A stretch of 64,000 bases of DNA from assembly GCF_002871795.1 (NCBI RefSeq), contig NZ_PNHL01000009.1, positions 67,269 through 131,268 on the forward strand. The letters are read 5' to 3'. Below, one piece after another: positions 16,034 through 23,846 of this stretch. A program made the position numbers and the translations under genes. The DNA is from Brachybacterium sp. UMB0905. Its GTDB lineage: Bacteria; Actinomycetota; Actinomycetes; Actinomycetales; Dermabacteraceae. The number at the start of each line of letters is the position of its first letter. Within the stretch, counting starts at the first letter, position 1. Below the pieces are notes generated by a model. It saw nothing but the letters and a program-made list of their open reading frames with translations, did not search any database and was not told where the DNA came from.

Positions 16034-17497
16034 TCAGCCCTCCAGCAGGGCGTCGACGAAGCCGTACGGGTCAAACGGCGTGAGGTCATCCATGCCCTCG
16101 CCGAGCCCGACCATCTTCACCGGCACGCCGAGCTCCCGCTGGACGTTGACGACGATGCCGCCCTTGGCGGTCCCGTCGAGCTTGGTCAGCACGATGCCGG
16201 TGATGTTCACGGCCTCGGCGAACACGCGAGCCTGCTGCATGCCGTTCTGCCCGGTGGTGGCGTCGATGACCAGCAGCACCTCGGCGACGGTGTCTCCATG
16301 CAGGCCCTTCTCGGCCACGCGGCGCACCTTGCCGAGCTGATCCATCAGACCCTTCTTGTTCTGCAGCCGCCCGGCGGTGTCGATGATGACGACGTCGGCG
16401 CCCTGCTCGATGCCCTCCTTGACGGCGTCGAAGGCGACGGCGGCGGGGTCGGCGCCGTCGCGGTCGGAGCGGACGGTGTCCACGCCGACGCGGGAGCCCC
16501 AGGTGGCGAGCTGATCCGCGGCGGCGGCGCGGAAAGTGTCGGCGGCGCCGAGGACGACGCTGCGCTCAGCAGCGACGAGGACGCGGGCGAGCTTGCCGAC
16601 GGTGGTGGTCTTGCCGGTGCCGTTGACGCCGACCATGAGCAGCACGGAGGGCACTTCGGTACCGTCGGGTGCGGTGCGGCGGGTGGCGGCGACTCGGCGG
16701 TCCAGCTCGGGGTTGACGAGGGTGATGAGCTCCTCGCGCAGCACGTCGCGCACGGCCACGGGGTCGTCGGTGCCGAGCACCTGGATGCGGCGGCGCAGGT
16801 TCTGCATCATCTCGTCGGTGGCGTCGGGGCCGAGGTCCGCCAGCAGCAGCGTCTCCTCGATCTCATCCCAGGTGTCCTCGTCCACACCGCCGCGGGTGAG
16901 GAGGGTGAGGATGCCGCGGCCGATAGCGCCGGAGCGGGAGAGTCGCTCGCGCAGGCGGACCATGCGGTCGCCGGGCGCCTCGGGGGTCTCGATGACAGGG
17001 CCGACGGGGGCTGCCGGCTCCGCGGGAGCGACGGGCTCCGCGGGAGCGACGGGCTCAGCCGGTGCGGCGGACTGTGCCGACGGGTCCTGTTCGACCGGCG
17101 CTGCTGTGTCCGTGGGCGCATCGGACGGCGCGGGGGCCGTGGGAGTGGCAAGGGGATCGGCCGACGGGGCCATCTCACCCGTGGGCTCGGTCGGCGCCGG
17201 GGGCTGTGCCGGGTCGGCCTGCTCGACGCCCGGCGCCGGGGCGGTCTGCTCGTCGCTCGGTCGCGGCGGCGCGGGGGCGGAGAGCGTGTCATCCCAGGTG
17301 GGGGCGGCGGGCCGTTCCTTGACGGCGGTGGCGGTGCTGCCGCCGGAGGTGCTGCGAGAATCCTTCGTGTCCTCGCCGGGCTGATCGGAGGAGCCGGAGC
17401 GCGTGCGGTGCCGGATCCACGCCCAGGCACCGGCGCCGAGGACGACGATCCCGCCGCCACCACCGGCGATCAGGGCTAGTAGGGCATCAGGCTCCAC
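16034..17497 (-). CDS. ftsY: signal recognition particle receptor FtsY
   Basis: Membrane-associated GTPase receptor of the SRP pathway. An N-terminal hydrophobic segment (ALIAGGGGGIVVLGAGAWAW) anchors it; then comes a Pro/Ala/Glu-rich acidic region to about residue 180, and the NG domain: MVGVNGTGKTTTVGKLARVL (G1), DTFRAAAADQL, VIIDTAGRLQNKKGLMDQL, VLTKLDGTAKGGIVVNVQ and VGLGEGMDDLTPFDPYGFVD. Length 487 residues. The acidic region includes tandem VAPAEP repeats encoded by 18-bp DNA repeats at 17016-17051. Confidence 0.95.
   Translation of the reverse strand: MEPDALLALIAGGGGGIVVLGAGAWAWIRHRTRSGSSDQPGEDTKDSRSTSGGSTATAVKERPAAPTWDDTLSAPAPPRPSDEQTAPAPGVEQADPAQPPAPTEPTGEMAPSADPLATPTAPAPSDAPTDTAAPVEQDPSAQSAAPAEPVAPAEPVAPAEPAAPVGPVIETPEAPGDRMVRLRERLSRSGAIGRGILTLLTRGGVDEDTWDEIEETLLLADLGPDATDEMMQNLRRRIQVLGTDDPVAVRDVLREELITLVNPELDRRVAATRRTAPDGTEVPSVLLMVGVNGTGKTTTVGKLARVLVAAERSVVLGAADTFRAAAADQLATWGSRVGVDTVRSDRDGADPAAVAFDAVKEGIEQGADVVIIDTAGRLQNKKGLMDQLGKVRRVAEKGLHGDTVAEVLLVIDATTGQNGMQQARVFAEAVNITGIVLTKLDGTAKGGIVVNVQRELGVPVKMVGLGEGMDDLTPFDPYGFVDALLEG
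17016..17060. repeat. 18-bp tandem repeat inside ftsY
   Basis: Two exact units beginning GGCTCCGCGGGAGCGACG (17016-17033 and 17034-17051) plus a diverged third. They encode the six-residue repeat VAPAEP in the disordered A region of FtsY. Confidence 0.85.
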
Positions 17498-17638
17498 GGG
17501 TCACCTCCGAGGTCGACGGGGCCGGCATGCGGCGGGACAGCAGACAGTCTAGGCAGAGGCGCGGGCACGCCCCGCCCCCGCGCACAGCCACCACGCCACA
17601 GCCACGCCACGCCCCGCGAGCACGCTCGAGCCGTGCGG

Positions 17639-17797
17639 TCACTCGCCCGTGCGGGAGCGGTGGCGAGTCTCCGGGGCACGCTGGTCGCGGCGCTCACGGG
17701 AGGAGCGCAGATGCGGCAGCGCGACGGCGACGAGGATCCCCGCTGCCAGCAGCAGGGCCAGCAGCAGGAAGATCACGGTGACGATCATCGCGCTCAT
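17639..17797 (-). CDS. small single-pass membrane protein
   Basis: A 52-residue frame starting MSAMIVTVIFLLLALLLAAG, with one strong membrane helix (about residues 4-28) and a basic, Arg-rich C-terminus (LRSSRERRDQRAPETRHRSR). The composition, a long run of Leu/Val/Ala followed by Arg, and its snug position between ndk (ends 17835) and ftsY (starts 17497) support a real gene. It lies 37 bp downstream of ndk on the same strand. No known family is recognised; a tail-anchored or small regulatory membrane protein is possible. Confidence 0.6.
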   Translation of the reverse strand: MSAMIVTVIFLLLALLLAAGILVAVALPHLRSSRERRDQRAPETRHRSRTGE

Positions 17798-17834
17798 GGG
17801 CTCACCGGCACGGTCTTGGGGCGGCGGGTCGGGC

Positions 17835-18260
17835 TCAGCCGAGCTCGGGGAACCAGATCGCGATCTCGCGGGCGGCGGACTCCTCGGAGTCGGAGCCGTG
17901 CACGAGGTTCTGGATCACCGGCAGGTCGAGCTCGCAGGCGAGGTCGCCGCGGATGGTGCCGGGAGCGGCCTCGGTGGGATTGGTGGCACCGGCCAGGGAG
18001 CGGAACCCGGGAATGGCGTTCACGCCCTCGACCACGAGGGCCACCAGCGGCGCGGACCCCATGTACTCCACGAGACCGGGGTAGAACGGCTTGCCCTCAT
18101 GCTCGGCGTAGTGCGCGGCCAGCTCCTCGGCGGTGGCGGTGCGCTGAGCGAGGGCGATGATGTCGTAGCCCTTGGCCTCGATGCGGCGGATGATCTCGCC
18201 GCGCAGCTGGCGCTGGACGGCATCGGGCTTGAGCAGGACGAGGGTGCGCTGTGCGGTCAT
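17835..18260 (-). CDS. ndk: nucleoside diphosphate kinase
   Basis: Transfers the gamma-phosphate from ATP to nucleoside diphosphates by a ping-pong mechanism through a phosphohistidine. The signature is complete: [20 protein letters not shown] at the N-terminus, catalytic His in [16 protein letters not shown], and [18 protein letters not shown]. At 141 residues it has the standard length. It follows the folC and DUF4233 genes, the order found in Mycobacterium. Confidence 0.97.
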   Translation of the reverse strand: MTAQRTLVLLKPDAVQRQLRGEIIRRIEAKGYDIIALAQRTATAEELAAHYAEHEGKPFYPGLVEYMGSAPLVALVVEGVNAIPGFRSLAGATNPTEAAPGTIRGDLACELDLPVIQNLVHGSDSEESAAREIAIWFPELG

Positions 18261-18290
18261 GGCACCAGGGTAACGGCCGGGCGCTGGTGC

Positions 18291-18692
18291 TCAGTCATCG
18301 CGCTGGGCGAGCACCCGGGCGTCGACCGCGTCCTTCTCCGCATCGAGCTGGTGACCCTTGATCGCGCCGTAGGCGTACAGCGCTGCGAAGGCGAGACCCA
18401 CCACCCACATGGCGCTGACCTGCAGACCCAGCAGCACCACGGGGATCTGGAGGGCGAATCCCAGCCAGTATGCCCAGGCTCCGCGGCGCAGCAGCCCCGA
18501 GGCGAGCACCAGGGCGAGCACGGTCGCAATCCCCCAAGCCCAGGTGAGCACGCGGTCTTCGCGCACCAGCTGATGGGCGACGAGAACGGCGAAGAATACG
18601 ACGAACGCCTCGATGATCAGCACGGTGGCGCTGATCGCACGCTGCGCCCCGTGGGGGCGGGTCGAGGGGGTGAGATCCAGCGGCATGCTCAC
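18291..18692 (-). CDS. DUF4233 family membrane protein
   Basis: Membrane protein of the DUF4233 family, found just after folC in Actinobacteria; function unknown. Four hydrophobic segments are visible: ISATVLIIEAFVVFFAVLVA, LTWAWGIATVLALVLASGLL, GFALQIPVVLLGLQVSAMWV and GLAFAALYAYG. I choose the GTG at 18690-18692, which overlaps the folC stop (GTGA), giving 133 residues; the ATG at 18686 is the alternative. Genetic coupling with folC is its only functional clue. Confidence 0.88.
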   Translation of the reverse strand: MSMPLDLTPSTRPHGAQRAISATVLIIEAFVVFFAVLVAHQLVREDRVLTWAWGIATVLALVLASGLLRRGAWAYWLGFALQIPVVLLGLQVSAMWVVGLAFAALYAYGAIKGHQLDAEKDAVDARVLAQRDD

Positions 18693-20062
18693 GCCTCCCC
18701 GTCGGCGCACAGCAGGTCCCGCACTTCGGCGGCGAGGGTGACGGATCCGGCGACGACGACCCCACCGAACTGGTCTCCGCCCTCTTCGGCGAGGTCGACG
18801 GCGGCCTGGATCGCATCGGGCAGGTTCGCCTCCTCGATCACGCGGTCCTCGTCGTCGAACACGTCGCGGGCGAGGTCCGCGAGCTGGTCGGCGGGGATGG
18901 CGCGCGGGGAGCTCGAGCGGGTGATGACCACGGTGTCCAGGAGGGGTTCGAGGACGGCGAGGATCTCGGTGGCGTCTTTCTCCTGCAGGATGCCGACCAG
19001 GCCGATGGTGCGGGTGAAGCGGAAATTCTCGCGGACAGTCTCGACGAGGGTCTGGGCGCCGGCAGGGTTGTGTGCGGCGTCGACGAGGATCGTCGGCGCC
19101 TGGCGGACCACCTCGGCGCGGCCTGGGGAGGTGATGGTGGACAGCGACGCATGCAGCAGCTCGCCGTCCAGGGCGGTGCGGCCATCGCCCAGCAGCGCCT
19201 CGGCCGCGGCGACGGCGAGCAGGGCGTTGCTGGCCTGATGCTCGCCCAGCAGGGAGAGGAACACCTGCTCGTAGCGACCGGCGATGCCCTGCAGGGTGAG
19301 CATCTGCCCTCCCACCCCGGGGGTGCGGGAGGTGACACCGATCTGCTGGCCCTCGATCGCGGCCTCGGCGCCGAGCGCGGTGATGCGCTCGAGCAGCACA
19401 TCGGCGGCGTCCTCGAAGGGCTGGTCGGCGATGATGGCGGTGGCTTCGCGGGTGAGGATTCCGGCCTTCTCCCCCGCGATCTCGGCGATGGTATCCCCCA
19501 GATAGTCCTGGTGGTCCAGGGAGATGGGGGTGATGACCGTGACGTCCGGGCTGATCGCACCGGTGGCATCCCAGGTGCCGCCGAGTCCCGTCTCGATCAC
19601 GGCGACGTCCACGGGGGCCGAGGCGAAGGCCTGGAAGGCCATGGCGGTGAGGTATTCGAAATACGTCAGCGGCGGGCCGCCAGCCTGCGCGGACTGCGCG
19701 TCGATGATCTGCGCGAAGGGTGCGACGTCCTCGTAAGCCTGGATGAAGCCGTCCTCGTCGATGGGGGCACCGTCGATTGCGATCCGCTCGGTGGGCGAAT
19801 GCAGGTGGGGGCTGGTGGTGCGTCCGGTGCGCAGACCGGCCTCGCGCAGGATCCGTTCCAGGATGCGGGCGGTGGTGGTCTTGCCGTTGGTGCCCGCGAT
19901 GCGGATGGACCGGTAGGAGTTTTGCGGGTTGCCCATGAGGTCCATCAGGCGCGTGATGCGGCTCAGGTCCGGTTCGATGCGGTTCTCCGGGGCGCGGGCA
20001 AGCAGGGCCGCGTACACCTCGCGCAGCTGCGGCGAGATCGCCGGACGGGACGGTCGGGGCAC
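18689..20062 (-). CDS. folC: bifunctional folylpolyglutamate / dihydrofolate synthase
   Basis: Adds glutamate to dihydropteroate or tetrahydrofolate in folate biosynthesis. Mur-ligase-like features: IRIAGTNGKTTTARILERIL (P-loop), RTTSPHLHSPTERIAIDG, VDVAVIETGLGGTWDATG, VITPISLDHQDYLG, KAGILTREA and the C-terminal ILVDAAHNPAGAQTLVETV. At 457 residues it is the normal size. The gene opens a folC-DUF4233-(ndk) unit; the upstream 220 bp hold its promoter and that of the divergent island. Confidence 0.95.
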   Translation of the reverse strand: MPRPSRPAISPQLREVYAALLARAPENRIEPDLSRITRLMDLMGNPQNSYRSIRIAGTNGKTTTARILERILREAGLRTGRTTSPHLHSPTERIAIDGAPIDEDGFIQAYEDVAPFAQIIDAQSAQAGGPPLTYFEYLTAMAFQAFASAPVDVAVIETGLGGTWDATGAISPDVTVITPISLDHQDYLGDTIAEIAGEKAGILTREATAIIADQPFEDAADVLLERITALGAEAAIEGQQIGVTSRTPGVGGQMLTLQGIAGRYEQVFLSLLGEHQASNALLAVAAAEALLGDGRTALDGELLHASLSTITSPGRAEVVRQAPTILVDAAHNPAGAQTLVETVRENFRFTRTIGLVGILQEKDATEILAVLEPLLDTVVITRSSSPRAIPADQLADLARDVFDDEDRVIEEANLPDAIQAAVDLAEEGGDQFGGVVVAGSVTLAAEVRDLLCADGEA

Positions 20063-20283
20063 GAAGCGGCTCCTCGGGGTCGACAGGGATGGATCGGGCG
20101 GCGCTCAGTCTACGAGGGCGAACGGGACCGACGGTTGTAGACCAGGGACGACGGGGCGGGGCGGACGACCTCTCCTCCACAAAGCCCCCTTATCCACATC
20201 GGAGCCCCTACCCATGATTCGGCGCTCCGTGCGCTTCTACGCTCCCGGCACGAGGACGGGACGGGTTGTGGCCAAGGAGGCGG

Positions 20284-20442
20284 ATGATGGTCCAGCGGCA
20301 GGCGAGGCTCCCCGCGACGGCGAGCGCGCCGGGGGCGGGCAGCTGTGCGTTCGATGCTCGCGAGCTGCCGGGCGCAGCAGTGCCATGGCGCACTGAGAAG
20401 CGTCGCTGCACCGCGGCGCCCCAGCTGGAGTCCGTGCGATGA
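20284..20442 (+). CDS. possible 52-residue leader or remnant ORF before WXG lipase A
   Basis: A strong Shine-Dalgarno (AAGGAGG) is followed 3 nt later by ATGATG and an open frame of 52 codons (MMVQRQARLPATASAPGAGS ...) that ends in TGA overlapping the ATG of the next gene (20439-20442). This is the same coupling that the second WXG lipase has with its 254-residue partner. No homology or membrane segment is evident. It could be a coupling leader, a tiny partner protein, or the truncated remains of a partner gene. Confidence 0.4.
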   Translation: MMVQRQARLPATASAPGAGSCAFDARELPGAAVPWRTEKRRCTAAPQLESVR

Positions 20443-22082
20443 GCAGCTTCTGGGGGATGGCACCGCAGCAGGCCCGCGATCACGGCCAACGGGTGATGCG
20501 CGCTGCGGGAGCACTCGAGCGACTCCGGGACCGAGTGGACTGCGCAGTGCACGCGGTGGCGTGGACCGGGGAGGACGCGGAGACGTTCCAGGCTTCCTGG
20601 GAGTCCGTGGCCGCCCGGGACCTGGCCGATGCCCAGCGAACGCTCCGGCGGTATGCCCTCGAGCTGTACGTCCACGCCGCGGAGCAGGAGGCGGCCTCCG
20701 ATCCGACCGGAGCCATGTCTTCTCAGTCTCCGCGTGGCGCGACGGACAGGGGAACCATCGGGCCTGGCCGGGATGGCTCGGGGTATCTGGACCGCGATAA
20801 CCCGTGGATTCCGAACTGGCTCGAGGCTCCCGCGGAGGGCGCGATGTCGCATCTGGCTGGGCTGGTGTCCGACGGGATCGGCTGGGGCGCGGACGCGCTG
20901 CTGGGCGGTCTGGTCTGGAGCGCCGGGACGCTGGGATGGGATCTCGACGGCATCGAGCAGGCGCGCGGAGACCTGGAGCATCTCGGTGGTCTGCTCGAGG
21001 ACACCGCAACCGGCGAGCGCATGCCGACCATCAGCGAGCTCGGTGCCAGTGCGATCCTCGCTGGCGGCTCGATGGCGCTCGCTCCGGTGGAGCTCGTCAC
21101 CGACACTGGGCTGCTGGATCCGCGCACGGACGTCGAGGTTCACCGGATCCGTGAGGTCCAGGATCCGAGCACTCCGCAGACTCTCGCGGACCTTGTGTAC
21201 ACCCATGACGAAGCACGCCGGGAGATGTTCGGCCTCGCTGCACCAGGCGGCGGGTTCGACCCGACAGCCGCTGGCCAGATCCGCATTCAGACGGTGCGGC
21301 AGGCTGATGGCAGCGCGGGATACATCGTGTACGCCCCGCCGACCGGTGGCGAGCCGATCTGGGCTCCCGATGCGTGGGGTGCCCAGGGCAACTCGGCGGG
21401 GTGGGATTCTAATCTGCGGTCGATGGCGGGCCAAGAGTCCGCGGCCATGGCCGATGTCCGGGGAGCGCTGGAGGCGGCTGGCGTCCCGCCTGGTGCGGAG
21501 GTGATGTTCGTGGGGCATTCACAGGGCGGTCTCACCGCCGCGCAGCTGGCCGCAGATCCCCTGTTCAACAACACCAGTGGCGCACCGGGCTCCTACACCG
21601 TGACCCACAGCTTCTCCATCGGCTCCCCTGTGGAGACGGTGGCCCCGGCACAGGCCGGGACCCAGGTGATCAATGTGGCGCACAACCCGGTCTGGGCTGA
21701 CCCGCCGCAGGGCCTCGGGGCCCTCTCACCTGCTCCGATGTTGACCCATATAGCCGACCCGGTGCCGCGCCTGGACCTGAACGGCTTTCGCCTCGACGGC
21801 TCGCGCATCGGCGCACCGAATGTGCGGGACGTGTGGCTCGACGCCCCCGTCCAGACCTATGACTCCGCCTCGCAGATCCACAATGCCCACAACAGCGTGC
21901 TGCGGACGTCCTCGAGCCAGGTGGATCCCACGGCTGGGTATTACGGCTCCGTCCGTCAGGGCACCGCAACGCACCCGGCCCTTCGCGGGCTGCAGGAGGA
22001 CATCGAAGGGCGGTACATCGGCCCCGGCGTCACGGTCATCAAAGACCAGGTGGTCGAGGTAGGGCGCGATGACCTGCGCTGA
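20439..22082 (+). CDS. WXG100-like N-domain fused to alpha/beta-hydrolase (lipase-like), copy A
   Basis: A 547-residue protein without a signal peptide. Residues 1-90 are a helical WXG100-like domain (MSSFWGMAPQQARDHGQ ... AWTGEDAETFQASW ... AAEQEAAS), typical of type VII secretion substrates. From about residue 255 comes a lipase-like alpha/beta-hydrolase: IRIQTVRQADGSAGYIVYAP, VMFVGHSQGGLTAAQLA (nucleophile Ser in GHSQGG), SFSIGSPVETV and a late NAHNSVLRT His, ending GYYGSVRQ. Its C-terminal half is clearly paralogous to the protein at 23847-25409. It may be an exported or contact-delivered enzyme; substrate unknown. A decayed IS begins 8 bp after its stop, leaving it intact. Confidence 0.78.
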   Translation: MSSFWGMAPQQARDHGQRVMRAAGALERLRDRVDCAVHAVAWTGEDAETFQASWESVAARDLADAQRTLRRYALELYVHAAEQEAASDPTGAMSSQSPRGATDRGTIGPGRDGSGYLDRDNPWIPNWLEAPAEGAMSHLAGLVSDGIGWGADALLGGLVWSAGTLGWDLDGIEQARGDLEHLGGLLEDTATGERMPTISELGASAILAGGSMALAPVELVTDTGLLDPRTDVEVHRIREVQDPSTPQTLADLVYTHDEARREMFGLAAPGGGFDPTAAGQIRIQTVRQADGSAGYIVYAPPTGGEPIWAPDAWGAQGNSAGWDSNLRSMAGQESAAMADVRGALEAAGVPPGAEVMFVGHSQGGLTAAQLAADPLFNNTSGAPGSYTVTHSFSIGSPVETVAPAQAGTQVINVAHNPVWADPPQGLGALSPAPMLTHIADPVPRLDLNGFRLDGSRIGAPNVRDVWLDAPVQTYDSASQIHNAHNSVLRTSSSQVDPTAGYYGSVRQGTATHPALRGLQEDIEGRYIGPGVTVIKDQVVEVGRDDLR

Positions 22083-22139
22083 TCCGACCCGAAGCGCCCT
22101 GGGTTTCGTTCCGAGGTCAGGCGCAGCGGGCGCTGAGTC

Positions 22140-22834
22140 CTGATCGTGAGTGTAAGCCGCCTCGACCTTCGCGGGAGTGCGGTAGCCGAGGGCCTCATGC
22201 AGGCGGGCGGTGTTCCACCAGTGCACCCACCCCATCGTGGCCAGCTCGACCACCTCGACGGACCTCCAAAGCCGCTTGGAGTGGATGAGCTCTTACCTTG
22301 TAGAGGCCGTTCACGCTCTCGGCCAGTGCGTTGTCGTAGGAGTCGCCCACGGTTCCCACTGAGGCGCTCACCCCGGCGGTGATCAGCGCGCCCAGTACGC
22401 CAGACAGACGTACTGGGCGCCTCGGTCCCGGTGGTGGATCAGACCTTCTCGGCCCGGGCTGGCACCAGAGCTCACCAGAGCATGTTCAAGGGCCAGCAGC
22501 CCCAGCCCCTGGGTATCGGCTTGCGGCCCCGCCGCACTCCCTGCAGACCGGCGGCCCGCATGAGCCGGGCGGTCTGGTCGCGCCCGATGTGCCAGCCGGC
22601 CCGGACCATCGCGTGGTGCATCTTCCGGACCCCGTAGACGCTGTAGTTCTCCGCGCGGATCTGCCGGAGTTCCTCGATAAGGATCGCATCTCGCAGCACC
22701 CGCGCGGAGGTGGCCCGTGTCTTCGCAGCACCGTAGGCCCGGCAGGTGATGAACCCACACGCTGTCGCACCAAGGGTGCGGCAGATGGCCTCGACCCCGA
22801 AACGATCGCGGTGCTCGTCGATAAACGCGATCAT
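22140..22834 (-). pseudogene. IS3-family transposase OrfB, frameshifted and internally deleted
   Basis: The 5' part reads MIAFIDEHRDRFGVEAICRT ... IRAENYSVYGVRKMHHAMVR ... GVRRGRKPIP. It then loses frame; a second frame supplies LALEHALVSS ... GREGLIHHRDRGAQYV, and further frames supply SVGTVGDSYDNALAESVNG and WVHWWNTARLHEALGYRTP. The stretch carrying the first catalytic Asp of the DDE triad (the WVADITYV-type motif) is absent, so about 70 residues are deleted besides at least two frameshifts. Not functional. Confidence 0.85.
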
Positions 22835-23145
22835 CTCGCCGTGGGGCGGTCGAGCTCCCAGGCGAAAAAAGCCGAGGCGGCCTTCAGGATCTCATTCGCG
22901 CGCCGGGCCTCAGCAAGCTCGCGTTTGAACCGGCGGATCTCTACGGCCGGACTCCCGCCAGCAGGTACTGGTGCTACCTCGCGGCCGTGGCGGTGGCACC
23001 ACATCCGCAGCCTCTCTTCACCGACTCCGACCAGCGGGACGATGGCCCGGATGGAGTGCGAGCGAGGCCCTCCTTGAGCGGCTTGGCGTTCAAGGACCAC
23101 CCGCACGACGCGCTCACGCAGCCCGGGGGTGTACTTCTTGAGCAT
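22831..23145 (-). CDS. IS3-family transposase OrfA
   Basis: The 104-residue helix-turn-helix protein of the IS3 element: LKKYTPGLRERVVRVVLERQ, a recognition-helix region around LVGVGEERLRMWCHRHGRE, and the leucine-zipper-like tail EIRRFKRELAEARRANEILK followed by AASAFFAWELDRP, all typical of IS3 OrfA. Its stop overlaps the orfB start (ATGA at 22831-22834). Intact in length. Confidence 0.9.
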   Translation of the reverse strand: MLKKYTPGLRERVVRVVLERQAAQGGPRSHSIRAIVPLVGVGEERLRMWCHRHGREVAPVPAGGSPAVEIRRFKRELAEARRANEILKAASAFFAWELDRPTAR

Positions 23146-23192
23146 CTTCCGACTCTCCTTCAGTTGAATCGGAACGAAACCCAGGGCGCTTC

Positions 23193-23282
23193 ACCCCACT
23201 GGGCGTCGGACAACATGCTTCGTCGGCTCATCCGTCCACCATCACACCAAGGACCACCACAAGGTTTGGAGACACGCCCTAG
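23193..23282 (-). mobile_element. possible 5' remnant of an IS5-family element
   Basis: Next to the IS3 copy, the minus strand reads MSRRSMLSDAQWG from 23231, like the start of IS5-type transposases (LSDAQW), preceded by CGTGTCTCCAAACC, which could be an IS end. Only about 12 codons remain before the IS3 boundary, and the rest is not found on its other side. Short match, so tentative. Confidence 0.4.
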
Positions 23283-23374
23283 CCCTGATGGTACGGATCG
23301 GCCGGGCCAGCAGCTCTCTTCCCCGGTACTCTGGCCACGCTCCCGCGAGCGACCCGAGGACACCAGGAGGAGCG

Positions 23375-23791
23375 ATGACGACGCAGCGCAGAGCTCTCCT
23401 GATAGGAGGATCGATGGGCGTGCTGTCCCTGCTGACCGGCTGCGGCTTCCTGCGGCCCAGCATCGGAGCTGTGGAGGAAGCGATCATGGACGCCCCAGGG
23501 GTCACGGCCGTGGACCTCACCATCGGGCCCGGTGGGGGGCTCGGCAACAATGTGAGCGGCCGCATCACGTTCTCTGTCTCTGCTGACGAGCTGCCTGACG
23601 CTCTGGACGAGGCGTGGCGCCGAGGCGTGGAGGTGATCCACCGTATGGACAAGAACGCGGCGCGGTGGCCCGCCGATGGCGTCGTGGGAGTGACCGACGG
23701 GGCGGAGATGCCGGTGGGCGAGCTGCTCGACACCTCCGAGAACTCCTGGGTGTCGATGGGCCGCTTCTTCGAACTTTACGGCCTGGAGTAG
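23375..23791 (+). CDS. small putative lipoprotein
   Basis: A 138-residue protein beginning MTTQRRALLIGGSMGVLSLLTGC: positive N-terminus, hydrophobic core and lipobox LLTG-C, so a membrane-anchored surface lipoprotein is likely. A strong Shine-Dalgarno (AGGAGGAGC) supports the ATG at 23375 over the upstream in-frame ATG at 23288. The mature part (GAVEEAIMDAPGVTAVDLTI, GRITFSVSADELPDALDEAW) looks like one alpha/beta domain; no family recognised. It lies between the IS remnants and the convergent WXG lipase B. Confidence 0.75.
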   Translation: MTTQRRALLIGGSMGVLSLLTGCGFLRPSIGAVEEAIMDAPGVTAVDLTIGPGGGLGNNVSGRITFSVSADELPDALDEAWRRGVEVIHRMDKNAARWPADGVVGVTDGAEMPVGELLDTSENSWVSMGRFFELYGLE

Positions 23792-23846
23792 ATTCCCGCT
23801 CATCCAGCGCCCCGCGAGCAGCTCCCGGGGCACCGCGGCTCCTTTC

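Larger units (their letters stand above)
22091..23192 (-). mobile_element. degenerate IS3-family insertion sequence
   Basis: The ends are perfect 24-bp inverted repeats (22091-22114 and 23169-23192, outer sequence GAAGCGCCCTGGGTTTCG), flanked by the direct repeat ACCC (22087-22090 and 23193-23196), fitting the 3-4 bp duplications of IS3 elements. Inside, on the minus strand, are an intact orfA and a broken orfB. At 1102 bp it is shorter than usual for IS3; the missing length is in orfB. It cannot make its own transposase but its ends could still be mobilised in trans. Confidence 0.88.

Noticed and set aside
20200..20216. Fourth copy of the WXG operator upstream of copy A.
   Set aside because: Only about 10 of 17 positions match and the palindrome is lost; not listed as a site, only mentioned as a weak possibility.
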